A DNA stretch of 64,000 bases from assembly GCF_014836955.1 (NCBI RefSeq), contig NZ_JACSPV010000001.1:146765-210764 (forward strand), in the 5' to 3' direction. How positions within the stretch are numbered: position 1 is the first letter of the stretch; each line of letters starts with the position of its first letter. A program made the translations under genes and the position numbers. The notes beneath the pieces were generated by a model that saw only the letters and a list, made by a program, of their open reading frames with translations, was not told the DNA's origin and did no database searches. Of the stretch, positions 7,778-16,433 are shown piece after piece. Source of the DNA: Bacillus norwichensis (GTDB lineage: Bacteria; Bacillota; Bacilli; Bacillales; Bacillaceae_C).

Positions 7778-9076
7778 TATAGGGCGGACTACTATTCGGG
7801 ACCCCTCCACTTTCACAACTTTCACTGCAGTATCATTTTCAATAAAGCTGCCTTCTGCAACGACATCAAGGCGTTCATCATCAATCTTAACTGTTCCGGA
7901 TGGCCTTAAAGGCGTGACTGTCACTCCTTCACGACCGATTAATTCCAATCTGTTGACATTTGAAACATAGCCACTTTCAGTATTCGTCGAATCATTCAGT
8001 ATGAATTTTCTAAATATATTCACTCTTTTACCAAACACCTTTAACATAATAATAATTAATATGAACGCAAGGATCAGCGCCGTGACAATCGACATTCCCA
8101 TTTGGACGACATTTTCACCCGCTAGAAACATACTCCCAATGACTGCCACCGTCCCCAGGATTCCCAAAATTCCACCTGCAACAAAAATTTCAGCCGCAAT
8201 CAGAATCAGCCCGGCAACAAACAATAGAATGGCTTCATACCCTGCAAAACCTGCGACATAGTGTCCATAAAAGAAAAGCAGCAATGCGGAGATGCCCATT
8301 CCTCCAGGCAATCCGAAACCAGGGGTATATAGTTCAAGTACAAGTCCAAGACTTGCAATCGTCAGCAAAATCGGAACTACAACAGGATTAGTAATCAGCC
8401 TTGCAAGCGATTCTGCAAAAGCTGGTTTGGTTGTATGAACCTTAGCATCCTGCATATTCAATTCTTTGAGCAATTCATCCAAATTGTTGACGGTTCCTTC
8501 AGAATAGCCTACCTTAAATGCCTGATCAGCTTCAAGTGTCAGGAGTTTCCCATTTTCCTTCAGATCAGGGAGATCGACCTTCTTACTAGCCATCGCCTTG
8601 GCGATTTCGGGGTCGCGCTCACTTCTTTTCGCTGCTGCCTCCATTGCCGCAAGCCACATGCTCTCTGCTTTTTCCCCGGCAGTATTGCCTTGCTGGTCAA
8701 TGACTGCGGCCGCTCCCATGACGGCATTTGGCGTCATATAGATATAATCAGTATGAAGGGCTATATACGAACCTGCTGAGATGGCCCATGAATTTACAAA
8801 TGTGACCGTTTTCACCTCCGTATTGGCAATCCTATTTCCAATATCACGAGCAGCATCCACTGCTCCTCCCGGAGTGTTCATGTCAAAAACGATCAGATCC
8901 GCATCGTCCCTCTCTGCTGCAGTGATAGCCCTGTCCAAAAAAGCATAAAGGCCTTTTTCTACTTCATCTTTTATCGGGATGACGTGTACATTCTTTTCCT
9001 TGCCCTCAGCTTGAACGGGAAGAATGATGATGAGCCCCGCCAAAACGAGAAAAATAGAAGCAAAAATCCTTTTCAC
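7775..9076 (-). CDS. nfeD: NfeD family membrane protease-like protein (YqeZ)
   Basis: NfeD-type protein linked to stomatin/flotillin partners. I place the start at the GTG at 9076, preceded by GGGAGGGG; this gives a 433-residue protein with a signal peptide (MKRIFASIFLVLAGLIIILP). A ClpP/serine-protease-like domain follows (MNTPGGAVD and the SAGSYIAL nucleophile region, about residues 60-115). Then come several membrane helices (about 240-355) and a C-terminal OB-fold NfeD domain. It heads a cluster with floA behind a sigma-W promoter. The stop codon lies in the end of a repeat element. Confidence 0.93.
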   Translation of the reverse strand: MKRIFASIFLVLAGLIIILPVQAEGKEKNVHVIPIKDEVEKGLYAFLDRAITAAERDDADLIVFDMNTPGGAVDAARDIGNRIANTEVKTVTFVNSWAISAGSYIALHTDYIYMTPNAVMGAAAVIDQQGNTAGEKAESMWLAAMEAAAKRSERDPEIAKAMASKKVDLPDLKENGKLLTLEADQAFKVGYSEGTVNNLDELLKELNMQDAKVHTTKPAFAESLARLITNPVVVPILLTIASLGLVLELYTPGFGLPGGMGISALLLFFYGHYVAGFAGYEAILLFVAGLILIAAEIFVAGGILGILGTVAVIGSMFLAGENVVQMGMSIVTALILAFILIIIMLKVFGKRVNIFRKFILNDSTNTESGYVSNVNRLELIGREGVTVTPLRPSGTVKIDDERLDVVAEGSFIENDTAVKVVKVEGSRIVVRPI

Positions 9077-9111
9077 AATATCCCCTCCCTTCAAAAACCC
9101 GTCATTTACAT

Positions 9112-9137
9112 TACGATTTGCAAGGGAAAAAGTTTCA
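9112..9137 (-). promoter_or_regulatory. Sigma-W promoter of nfeD-floA
   Basis: Minus-strand TGAAAC (9132-9137), a spacer of exactly 16 bp, and CGTA (9112-9115) match the sigma-W consensus. It lies 36 bp upstream of the GTG start of nfeD. The B. subtilis yqeZ-yqfA operon belongs to the sigma-W envelope-stress regulon, so sequence and context agree. Confidence 0.85.
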
Positions 9138-9517
9138 ATATCTATAATTATATTATATCTAAAACTTCAAGGAATTGCGCAAAGATCTACGGTAATTAGT
9201 TTTTTCCAGCGACCAGCCTATTTTCTATGCCTAGATGAGATGAGCGAAACTGTTTCACGGGGCCTTTGGCTGGTCATAAAGCTTTGTGAAAAGCTATCCC
9301 TGTTTTATTGCTTCCCTCATCTACCTCAGGTCTCTGAATACCAACGTAATGGTTCAGCACCTCAATAACGCGAAAGAGTTTTGTTTTTTTCGAAAAGTTG
9401 TATTCCTCAGACCGAACATTTGCAGACCACTTCTTCAAATTCCATTTATCCATGAACTGTTGCGCATTTCATCATTCAGGATTAGGATTTTACATCCCTT
9501 TACTAAGCGCACGTAAC
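9138..9517. other. Intergenic region, no gene seen
   Basis: About 380 bp between the nfeD promoter and the yqeY terminator. Short frames here have no ribosome site or family resemblance. The only structure noted is a distant inverted repeat GACCAGCC (9211-9218) / GGCTGGTC (9268-9275). I see no RNA gene. Confidence 0.5.
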
Positions 9518-9547
9518 AAAGCCGGAAAGCGCTGCTTTCCGGCTTTT
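9518..9547 (-). terminator. Rho-independent terminator of rpsU-yqeY
   Basis: Near-perfect stem AAAGCCGGAAAGC / GCTTTCCGGCTTT with a short loop, beginning nine bases after the yqeY stop; the tail on the minus strand is TTTGTTA. Confidence 0.75.
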
Positions 9548-9555
9548 ATTCCTGT

Positions 9556-10002
9556 TTATGACAGATGCCTTTGAACAAGTTTGCTGACAAGTGCTCCGTC
9601 CGCCTTACCTTTTACCTTTGGCATCAAAGCTCCCATCACTTTGCCCATATCCGCCTTGGATGAAGCTCCTGTATCAGCAATCGCATTACGAACGAGCTCT
9701 TCCACTGCTTCTTCGGACAATTGTTCGGGCATATAGTAACTTACAAATTCAAGCTCTTCTCTAGTTTTCTGTGCGAGATCTTCACGTCCAGCCTTTTCAA
9801 ATTCATGGAGGGAATCTTTACGCTGCTTCACTTCGCGAGAAAGGACTGTCAACTCTTCATCTTCTGATAATTGCTTGTTGCCCTGCTTAATTGCCTCGTT
9901 TTGTAATGAAGCCTTGAGCATGCGAATGACAGAGAGCTTTTCTTTTTCTTTATTTCTCATTGCCTGCTTCATATCTTCGTTTAAACGATCGAGAAGATTC
10001 AT
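9556..10002 (-). CDS. yqeY: YqeY family GatB-like protein
   Basis: 148-residue cytoplasmic protein of the YqeY family, which resembles the tail domain of the amidotransferase subunit GatB; its precise role is unsettled. Typical features are the charged helical N-terminus ([16 protein letters not shown]), [11 protein letters not shown] near the middle and [19 protein letters not shown] near the end. It lies 12 bp after rpsU, the conserved rpsU-yqeY pair. Confidence 0.93.
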   Translation of the reverse strand: MNLLDRLNEDMKQAMRNKEKEKLSVIRMLKASLQNEAIKQGNKQLSEDEELTVLSREVKQRKDSLHEFEKAGREDLAQKTREELEFVSYYMPEQLSEEAVEELVRNAIADTGASSKADMGKVMGALMPKVKGKADGALVSKLVQRHLS

Positions 10003-10014
10003 TGGTCCACCCTC

Positions 10015-10188
10015 TTAAAATTTGCGTTTTCTTGCTGCTTCAGATTTCTTCTTCCGTTTTACGCTTGGTTTTTCATAAAACTCGCGTTTTCTATATTCTT
10101 GCAAAGTCCCTGTTTTAGAAACAGTACGCTTAAAACGGCGAAGAGCATCCTCAAGAGATTCATTTTTGCGAACTACTGTTTTTGACAT
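10015..10188 (-). CDS. rpsU: 30S ribosomal protein S21
   Basis: 57-residue basic protein, starting [20 protein letters not shown] and ending in a Lys/Arg-rich tail ([14 protein letters not shown]). This is the full-length S21 sequence type. The ATG at 10188 has a GGGAGGGAAAG ribosome site just upstream. S21 binds near the 3' end of 16S rRNA in the small subunit and assists initiation. It leads the rpsU-yqeY unit. Confidence 0.97.
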   Translation of the reverse strand: MSKTVVRKNESLEDALRRFKRTVSKTGTLQEYRKREFYEKPSVKRKKKSEAARKRKF

Positions 10189-10357
10189 CTAACTTTCCCT
10201 CCCTCCGAACGTAGCAATCACATGCCAATGGAACAAAATCCATGTACTTAGCAATTATATTATAACAATTATTTAAGGTCAATGGATTGTATATCTGATT
10301 TAGATTTTCTTGCATGTCCGAAGATTTAATCCCATATCATTCAATAGAGGTGAGGAC

Positions 10358-11278
10358 ATGCTCTACATTCTTTTATTTTTTATTTTAGCCGGATGTTTCT
10401 TGCTGGGCATGACCTGGATGAGAATAGGGCTTTTCAATTTATCTGGGAGCAGTTTGGAACTCTGGCTCCGGAATGTAACCAGCACGCCGGTAAAAAGTTT
10501 TATTGCTGGTATTTTCATGACAGTTGCCCTTCAAAGTAGTTCAGCCGTAACTGTCATCGCGGTTGGCCTTGTCTCTGCAAGAATTCTAACATTTCCGCAG
10601 ACAATCGGGATAGTCCTCGGTACAAATATTGGGACTACAGTGACTTTGGAAATTCTGTCCTTTGATTTATCCGTCATTATTTTTCCACTGCTTGCTGCCG
10701 GTACTGTCTGTCTTTTTTTTCGAAGCGCAAAAATTAGAAGCACCGGTTTTATTTTTATGGGAATCGGAATCATTTTTGCTTCTATGAACGGCTTTGGTTG
10801 GCTATCCAGTCCACTGACAAACATTGACCATGTGCATGGTTTGATTGAAAATATGGAGGGAAATATTTTTTTCGCCTTTATAATGGGGGGGTTATTGACC
10901 GCTATTATTCAGTCTGGAACCGTTGTTACCGGAATTGCCATGAGTTTTATCGGATCTGGAGTCTTCAGTTTAGAAACTGGCATCCTCATTATGATGGGCT
11001 CCAATATCGGCACCTGCTCTACAGCCCTTTTGGCAAGCATCGGTGCGGGAAATGAAGCTCGACTCACTGCCTATGCCCATTTATGGCTAAATATTATAGG
11101 CGTCCTAGTCTTTTTGCCGTTCATAGCGAACCTGGCTGATTGGAGCATCTCCTTGACAGAAAACCCGGAAACTCAGTTAGCACACGCAAGCGTAATATTC
11201 AATATTATCTGCTCATTGGCCGTACTTCCGTTTGCCCGCCAGTTCGGACAATTCATCATGAAGCTTCATAAAAAGTAA
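10358..11278 (+). CDS. yqeW: Na/Pi-cotransporter-like membrane protein YqeW
   Basis: Polytopic membrane protein of the Na+/phosphate cotransporter II family, about 306 residues from the ATG at 10358, which follows GAGGTGAGGAC. The internally duplicated family motifs are visible: ALQSSSAVTV near residue 60 and the second QSGTVVTGIAMS, plus GTNIGTTVT and GSNIGTCSTA. It lacks the cytoplasmic PhoU-like tail of longer members. Position and divergence from rpsU match B. subtilis yqeW. Phosphate transport is inferred from the family. Confidence 0.9.
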   Translation: MLYILLFFILAGCFLLGMTWMRIGLFNLSGSSLELWLRNVTSTPVKSFIAGIFMTVALQSSSAVTVIAVGLVSARILTFPQTIGIVLGTNIGTTVTLEILSFDLSVIIFPLLAAGTVCLFFRSAKIRSTGFIFMGIGIIFASMNGFGWLSSPLTNIDHVHGLIENMEGNIFFAFIMGGLLTAIIQSGTVVTGIAMSFIGSGVFSLETGILIMMGSNIGTCSTALLASIGAGNEARLTAYAHLWLNIIGVLVFLPFIANLADWSISLTENPETQLAHASVIFNIICSLAVLPFARQFGQFIMKLHKK

Positions 11279-11355
11279 CCTTAAGGAAGAGAAAATGCGC
11301 ACTAGCTCGCTTCATTGGCTTTTTCTATGCCACCTTGTCTGTATAATATCATTCC

Positions 11356-11392
11356 CAAAAATGCACGCGGTAATTCGCGCGCATTTTTTACA
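11356..11392 (+). terminator. Terminator downstream of yqeW
   Basis: AAAAATGC-ACGCG stem paired with CGCG-CGCATTTTTT around a short loop, ending in a T run on the plus strand. Confidence 0.65.
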
Positions 11393-11406
11393 GGAAAACA
11401 TGTTTT

Positions 11407-11556
11407 TTATAAGATAATGATTAGCCCGATGGCTCCGACAAGTATAGCAAGACTTAGAATCTTAATGTAGGGAGGGAGAGATTCCCTTCCCTTTGCGTTC
11501 AATCTTTTTTCTTTCTTATTAACCAGTTTGCGATATTCTGGACCACAGCACCCCAT
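11407..11556 (-). CDS. Small membrane protein translationally coupled to cstA
   Basis: 49-residue ORF. Its ATG shares one base with the cstA stop (TAATG junction). It begins MGCCGPEYRKLVNKKEKR: a Cys-Cys pair at residues 3-4, a basic stretch, then one hydrophobic helix at about 33-49 (LSLAILVGAIGLIIIL) running to the C-terminus. Bacterial CstA/BtsT transporters are often followed by a tiny gene (ybdD/yjiX in E. coli), but this sequence does not resemble YbdD. Overlap, basic-then-hydrophobic layout and in-frame stop support a real gene. Inferred: an accessory of the CstA transporter. Confidence 0.7.
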   Translation of the reverse strand: MGCCGPEYRKLVNKKEKRLNAKGRESLPPYIKILSLAILVGAIGLIIIL

Positions 11557-13007
11557 TAAGCTACCCTATTCCAATCAGAGATATCCTCATCAAGCGGAAG
11601 CTGATTTGCTCGATTTTTCTTCGCGGCAACAAAGAACAGAACCAACAGTATGGCAGTACCGATAAAACCGCCAACCCACGCAATATTCATTGGAAGATTA
11701 AAGCCGATTTGTGCATTTAAAATATAGGTAATGACCATGACAAGCATAAATGTTCCTGGTACAAGAGAAATAAAGTAATTTTTCTTTGCTACGTAGAGAT
11801 ACATGGCTCCGACAAATAAGGCAATGACAGCAGTTGACTGATTTGCCCAACTAAAATATCTCCATAGCACATTAAAATCAATTTGTGTCAGAATAACGGA
11901 TATTGCAAAAAGTGGAATAGCAATCCACAGACGGCTGCTGAATTTTTTCTGAGCAATATTAAAATATTCTGCAATGATCATGCGCGCACTCCGGAAAGCA
12001 GTGTCACCGGATGTAATCGGCAAAACCACAACCCCTAAGATAGCAAGAGTTCCCCCAATTGCTCCAAGCATAGCCACAGAAACGTCACTTACAACAGCAC
12101 CAGGGCCGCCTGCAGCCAATACTTCATTCAAACCTTCGTATCCGCCAAACAAGCTCATCCCGGCAGCTGCCCAAATCATTGCGATAATCGCTTCAGCAAT
12201 CATCATGCCGTAAAAAATTTTACGCCCTTGATTTTCCTTTTTTGTTGTACGCGAAATAATCGGCGTTTGTGTTGCATGGAAGCCTGAAAGTGCTCCACAT
12301 GTAATCGTAAAAAAGATTAACGGGAAAACGGGTAAATGATCTGGGTGAAAATTTTTCAAAGACAGCTCAGGAATCGGTGCCCCGGTAACAACTAGACCGA
12401 CACCCACCCCAGCAGCACTGATTAAAAGCAACGCGCCAAAATAAGGATAAAATCGTCCGATAATTTTATCAATAGGCATTAAGGTAGCCAAAATATAATA
12501 AAGGAAAACGGCTCCGATAATGACACCAAGCGCTACTTTTCCATTCATTAAAACATGAAGCAGGCTGGCTGGAGTTGAAACAAAAACAGTACCAACTAAA
12601 AGAAGAAGCAAAACCGCAAACACATTAACAACATGCTTCATCACTTTTCCTAAAAATTTGCTTGCTAGTTCAGGTAAATGAGCTCCCCGATTACGGATGG
12701 AAATCATCCCTGTCAAATAATCGTGCACAGCTCCAGCAAAGATCGCTCCGATGACAATCCAGATAAAAGCAACAGGCCCATACAGAGCTCCCATGATCGG
12801 ACCAAAAACGGGTCCGGTACCAGCAATATTCAGAAGCTGAATCATGGAGTTCTTAGAAGTGCTCATTGGAATGTAGTCCACTCCATCAGCATTCACATAT
12901 GCAGGTGTATCCCGTTCATTTTTCACACCAAAAACCTTTTCAACAAATTTCCCATAGGTAAAATATCCTATGATCAAAAGTACGATTCCCGCAAAAAATG
13001 TATACAT
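11556..13007 (-). CDS. cstA: CstA family transporter (carbon starvation protein A)
   Basis: Polytopic inner-membrane transporter of the CstA/BtsT family. Characterised members import pyruvate or peptides during carbon limitation. The 483-residue protein is the short Firmicutes form. Typical family segments: IAGTGPVFGPIMGALYG near residue 62, GALSGFHATQTPIISR near 238, and VLPITSGDTAFRSARMI near 328. The upstream gap carries a cre-like site and a 21-bp-spaced direct repeat, and a LytTR response regulator gene precedes it, suggesting control by that system and by carbon catabolite repression. Substrate not determinable here. Confidence 0.92.
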   Translation of the reverse strand: MYTFFAGIVLLIIGYFTYGKFVEKVFGVKNERDTPAYVNADGVDYIPMSTSKNSMIQLLNIAGTGPVFGPIMGALYGPVAFIWIVIGAIFAGAVHDYLTGMISIRNRGAHLPELASKFLGKVMKHVVNVFAVLLLLLVGTVFVSTPASLLHVLMNGKVALGVIIGAVFLYYILATLMPIDKIIGRFYPYFGALLLISAAGVGVGLVVTGAPIPELSLKNFHPDHLPVFPLIFFTITCGALSGFHATQTPIISRTTKKENQGRKIFYGMMIAEAIIAMIWAAAGMSLFGGYEGLNEVLAAGGPGAVVSDVSVAMLGAIGGTLAILGVVVLPITSGDTAFRSARMIIAEYFNIAQKKFSSRLWIAIPLFAISVILTQIDFNVLWRYFSWANQSTAVIALFVGAMYLYVAKKNYFISLVPGTFMLVMVITYILNAQIGFNLPMNIAWVGGFIGTAILLVLFFVAAKKNRANQLPLDEDISDWNRVA

Positions 13008-13037
13008 TTGCCTGCCTCCCCCTTCTTTATTAAAATA

Positions 13038-13051
13038 TGAATGCGTTTACA
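13038..13051 (-). promoter_or_regulatory. cre-like CcpA site in the cstA leader
   Basis: Minus strand TGTAAACGCATTCA matches the cre consensus TGWAANCGNTNWCA at all defined positions but one. It lies 31 bp before the cstA start and just after a TATACT -10-like hexamer, where CcpA would block transcription. Binding is inferred. Confidence 0.55.
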
Positions 13052-13115
13052 TACATAGTATAATAGAGAAAAGGAAAACGAAGTTGGATATCAGAATAAA
13101 AGGTGGATATATTGG

Positions 13116-13145
13116 ATTAAGATGCTTACATAGCCCATTAAGGTG
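13116..13145. promoter_or_regulatory. Direct repeat with 21-bp period upstream of cstA (candidate LytTR operator)
   Basis: ATTAAGATG (13116-13124) and ATTAAGGTG (13137-13145) are repeated exactly 21 bp apart, i.e. two helical turns. LytTR regulators such as YpdB and BtsR bind pairs of short direct repeats with this spacing upstream of their transporter gene. The response regulator encoded next door ends 15 bp away. Confidence 0.5.
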
Positions 13146-13159
13146 CAAACTTCCATGTT

Positions 13160-13891
13160 TTAAATTTCTAATTTGCCCCTTAATGCCTTTACATAATTTC
13201 GGCTTACCGACAAAAGTTCTTTTCTGCCCTCCAGTTCAAGCTGATAAGCCCCATTAAACCATGGTGTTAAGCGAGAAACATATTCTAGGTTGACTAGGTA
13301 GCTTTTATGAATTCGAAAGAAACAGTATGGATTAAGACGGCTTTCTAAGTCCTTCAATGAAGTTTTTAAGACGTATTCTCCGTTTTTCGCAATAATTCTG
13401 GTTAACTTTTTATCCCTGAAGAGATAAAGGATCTCTTTCGGCTCTAGATAGTCAATCTCTCCATTGGCCTCAACAGCAAGCTTTCCTGTATATATTCCTT
13501 GATTAATCCTTTTTGCAGAAACAAAGTTTTTTTCAATTCTCTCAATCGTTTCTTGAAGCTGATCTTCGTCATATGGTTTAAGCAAGTAATCAATTGCATC
13601 AAAGCGGAAAGCTTCTGCTGCAAACTGAGGGTAAGCTGTCGCGAAGACCACTAAAGGAGCCTTTTTTAATTTCCTTAACGCCTTGGCAGTCTCCATTCCA
13701 TTCATCTTTGGCATCTCAACATCCAAAAACACAACATCCGGCTGAAATTGCAAAGCTTTTATGACAGCCGATTCCCCTGATTCGGCTTCACCAACTATTT
13801 GTATGCTCTTAAAAGCACTTAATAAGTGTTTCAATTCATCGCGGCTATATAATTCATCATCGACAATGATTGCTTTAATGGGCCTGTCCAT
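13160..13891 (-). CDS. LytTR-type response regulator
   Basis: 243 residues from the ATG at 13891 (preceded by AAGGGG). A receiver domain occupies about residues 1-120, with the acidic pair IIVDDE, the phospho-acceptor Asp in VVFLDVEMPKMNG and a conserved Lys in LLKPYDE. A LytTR DNA-binding domain follows (about 135-243; FRIHKSYLVNL, LSVSRNYV). It overlaps the kinase gene by 17 bp. It resembles the LytT/BtsR/YpdB group, which controls pyruvate-related transporters; adjacent cstA is the likely target. A longer upstream start is possible but less well supported. Confidence 0.88.
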   Translation of the reverse strand: MDRPIKAIIVDDELYSRDELKHLLSAFKSIQIVGEAESGESAVIKALQFQPDVVFLDVEMPKMNGMETAKALRKLKKAPLVVFATAYPQFAAEAFRFDAIDYLLKPYDEDQLQETIERIEKNFVSAKRINQGIYTGKLAVEANGEIDYLEPKEILYLFRDKKLTRIIAKNGEYVLKTSLKDLESRLNPYCFFRIHKSYLVNLEYVSRLTPWFNGAYQLELEGRKELLSVSRNYVKALRGKLEI

Positions 13892-15613
13892 TCGTAATCG
13901 CTTCCCCTTCATTTTCAATGAAAAATGCAACACTTGTGCCTTTGCCATCACTGCTGTTGATTTTTAATGCTGCCGACTTACCAAAAGTCATGATTAATCT
14001 GCGGTTCACATTGTATAAAGCCAAACCGTTTCCATTCTCGGATTCAATTGGCGCCATACCTATTTGCTCCCTGCGTTCTTCACTCATTCCACTTCCATTA
14101 TCCTCGACGGCAATGTAAATATTGCAATTATCCTGTTTGATTAAAATTTTTAAAAGACAATCACGTTCCTTGTTTTTAAATCCGTGCTTAATAGAGTTTT
14201 CTACAAGCGGCTGCAATGTGATCGGCGGGATGGAGTGCAAGAGTATATCTTCATCTATAACATAGAAAACCTTTAGTTTATCGACAAATCGGGCCTGCTC
14301 TATCGAAAGGTAGGCCTTTGTATGCTTTAATTCCTGTTCAAGAGTTGTCATGCTGGTTGTCGTAACGGAAAGATTCTGCCTTAAAAAGTGAGAAAGAGAG
14401 ACTAATAATTTCCTTGCTTTGGAAGGGTCATTGCGAATAAGAGAAATAACCGTATTTAGTGTATTAAATAGAAAGTGCGGGCTGATTTGTGCTTGCAAGG
14501 AAATAATTTCTGCTTCCTTCGCCAGTTGATAGGCTTTATCCGCTTCTGCCATTTCAAGCTGGTTACTGATGATCATACTCAGTCCCGAAATCAATTCCAT
14601 CACCACATGGTTGGCTTCCTTTTCGGAACGGAAATAAAAGATGAGGGTTCCAACTGTATCTTCTCTTATTTTTAAGGGAGCAATGACCGCAGCACCGAAT
14701 TGGTTGCCTTTCTCCTTATATTGCTCGACAATAATTTCTCCCTTTTTATAGCATTCTTTATAAACGCTTTTTCTACGGGACCTTCTCTCCGCTGATCCTC
14801 CCCCACGCCGACATGGGCCAATATATTGGTCAGGTTTGTCATGGCAACAGCGCTCGTCTGAATGTCATTATGTATAATTTGACAGACTGCACGTGTCGAT
14901 GCAGCTGTAATACCATCGCGAAGATGGACAAGTGTCTGGTCGGCAATGCGCAAAATTTTTTGCGCCTGTAATGCCACAGCCTTCTCTTCTTCATTTATCA
15001 CATTTTTTATGATAAGCAGAAAAAGGGCACAGCCCAATCCATTTGCAATAATCATGGGCATGCCAATTACTTCTACCAAAGCTAAAGCCCTTTCAAACGG
15101 TCGGGAAATAAGTAAAATAATCAGCATTTGAATCGCTTCGGCAAGTGCTCCAATCATAAAAGCTGATTTTAGTTTTACCTGCTTGTCTTTCTTGTGAAAC
15201 ATACCGGCCAGCACCCCGGCAAAAATAGTAGCAAGACCGCATGAAAGCGCTGTAAAACCACTCAATGTAAAGCGATGAATGGCCGCAATTAGCGCAGCAC
15301 CGATTCCAACCCTGTATCCACCAAGCATCCCCGCTAGGACAATACCGATCACCCGAGAATTCGCGATGGCTTCATCTGCAGAAAGATCAATAACCCAGCG
15401 GTCAATGTTCAAAGTCTCTGTGCTCAGTCTCAAACCAGTATATGTTCCTATGATTCCAAAAAACCCGAAGAAGATAATCGCTGTGAGCTGCTGTTTGCGA
15501 TCAAGCTTCTCCAGGTAAACCATATTTCTAAAAAACTTAAAACGCGTTAAAATAAAGGCGATTGTTACGATAATACCCAGCCGTTCCAGCATCGTAATGA
15601 ACAGTTCGAACAT
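13875..15613 (-). pseudogene. LytS/BtsS-type sensor histidine kinase, frameshifted
   Basis: Two adjacent frames together make one kinase. The 5' part (15613 down to about 14790) encodes the 5TM LYT sensor region and the first part of a GAF domain, ending in good similarity at HVGVGED. The reading frame then changes between about 14771 and 14800. The other frame continues the GAF domain (SVYKECYKKGEI..., GAAVIAPLKIR) and then the kinase core: H-box AQISPHFLFNTLNTV, N-box PLVENSIKHG and a GNGLALYNV G-box, ending at 13875. A one-base net shift explains this; it could be a true mutation or a sequencing error. If real, the partner regulator lacks its sensor. Confidence 0.8.
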
Positions 15614-15713
15614 AAAAACGCTCCTTTTTAATGATAATAGACACTTAATATCTGATCATCGGCTGTTATCAATCCGGTCTGGAGTTTTTTATGTCAGCTT
15701 CGGTATAAAATTA

Positions 15714-16370
15714 TTAATTTCCCTTTACAATCTTAGCCCCTGAGCTTGCCCCTATCCTTGTTGCTCCAGAATCTATCATCTTCGCGGCATCCTCCTGTGA
15801 CCGAACGCCGCCAGACGCCTTCACTCCCATTTGACTTCCGACTGTTTTCCTCATGAGTGCAACATCCTGTTCTGTAGCACCTCCGCTTGAAAACCCAGTG
15901 GAGGTTTTTACAAAATCTGCTCCAGCCTGTTTGGAGATTTCACAAGCGATCTGTTTCTCTTCATCAGTCAAAAGACAGGTCTCAATGATCACCTTAACAA
16001 GCGCCCTATTTTTTGCCGCAGCCGTGACAGCTTGGATATCCTTTTTCACAATATCAAGGTCTCGGCTCTTTAAGGCCCCGATATTGATTACCATATCCAC
16101 TTCCTGCGCACCCTTGTCTATTGCATCTTTAGTCTCAAATGCTTTCACATCAGATGTGGAAGCTCCCAGCGGAAATCCAATAACTGTACAAACCTTTACA
16201 TCCGTTTCTTTTAAAGAGACTGCCGCTGTTTCCACCCACACTGGGTTTACACAAACAGAAGCAAATTGGTATTCTTTGGCTTCTTCACACAAAGCTTTAA
16301 TTTGTTCTTTCGTTGCATCGGGCTTTAACAAAGTATGATCAATCATCTGAGCAATATTTTTTGGAAGCAT
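15714..16370 (-). CDS. deoC: Deoxyribose-phosphate aldolase
   Basis: Class I aldolase cleaving 2-deoxyribose-5-phosphate to glyceraldehyde-3-phosphate and acetaldehyde in deoxynucleoside catabolism. The 218-residue protein shows the family start [22 protein letters not shown], the Schiff-base Lys in FVKTSTGF, and VKASGGVR near the C-terminus. Length is typical. It lies behind mtaB, whose terminator separates them, so it may depend on read-through or its own weak promoter. Confidence 0.96.
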   Translation of the reverse strand: MLPKNIAQMIDHTLLKPDATKEQIKALCEEAKEYQFASVCVNPVWVETAAVSLKETDVKVCTVIGFPLGASTSDVKAFETKDAIDKGAQEVDMVINIGALKSRDLDIVKKDIQAVTAAAKNRALVKVIIETCLLTDEEKQIACEISKQAGADFVKTSTGFSSGGATEQDVALMRKTVGSQMGVKASGGVRSQEDAAKMIDSGATRIGASSGAKIVKGN

Positions 16371-16401
16371 GTTTTCTAATCCTCTCCTGTTTTTATTATT
16401 G

Positions 16402-16430
16402 AAAAAAACTGCAGCGATGCGCTGCAGTTT
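16402..16430 (-). terminator. Terminator after mtaB
   Basis: Ten-bp perfect stem AAACTGCAGC / GCTGCAGTTT with a 5-nt loop, followed by a run of seven T on the minus strand; lies 4 bp past the mtaB stop. Confidence 0.8.
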
Positions 16431-16433
16431 AAT

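Noticed and set aside
9024-9516. Overlapping plus-strand open frames between nfeD and yqeY
   Set aside because: No ribosome sites, overlap the nfeD promoter and start, and do not resemble any protein family.
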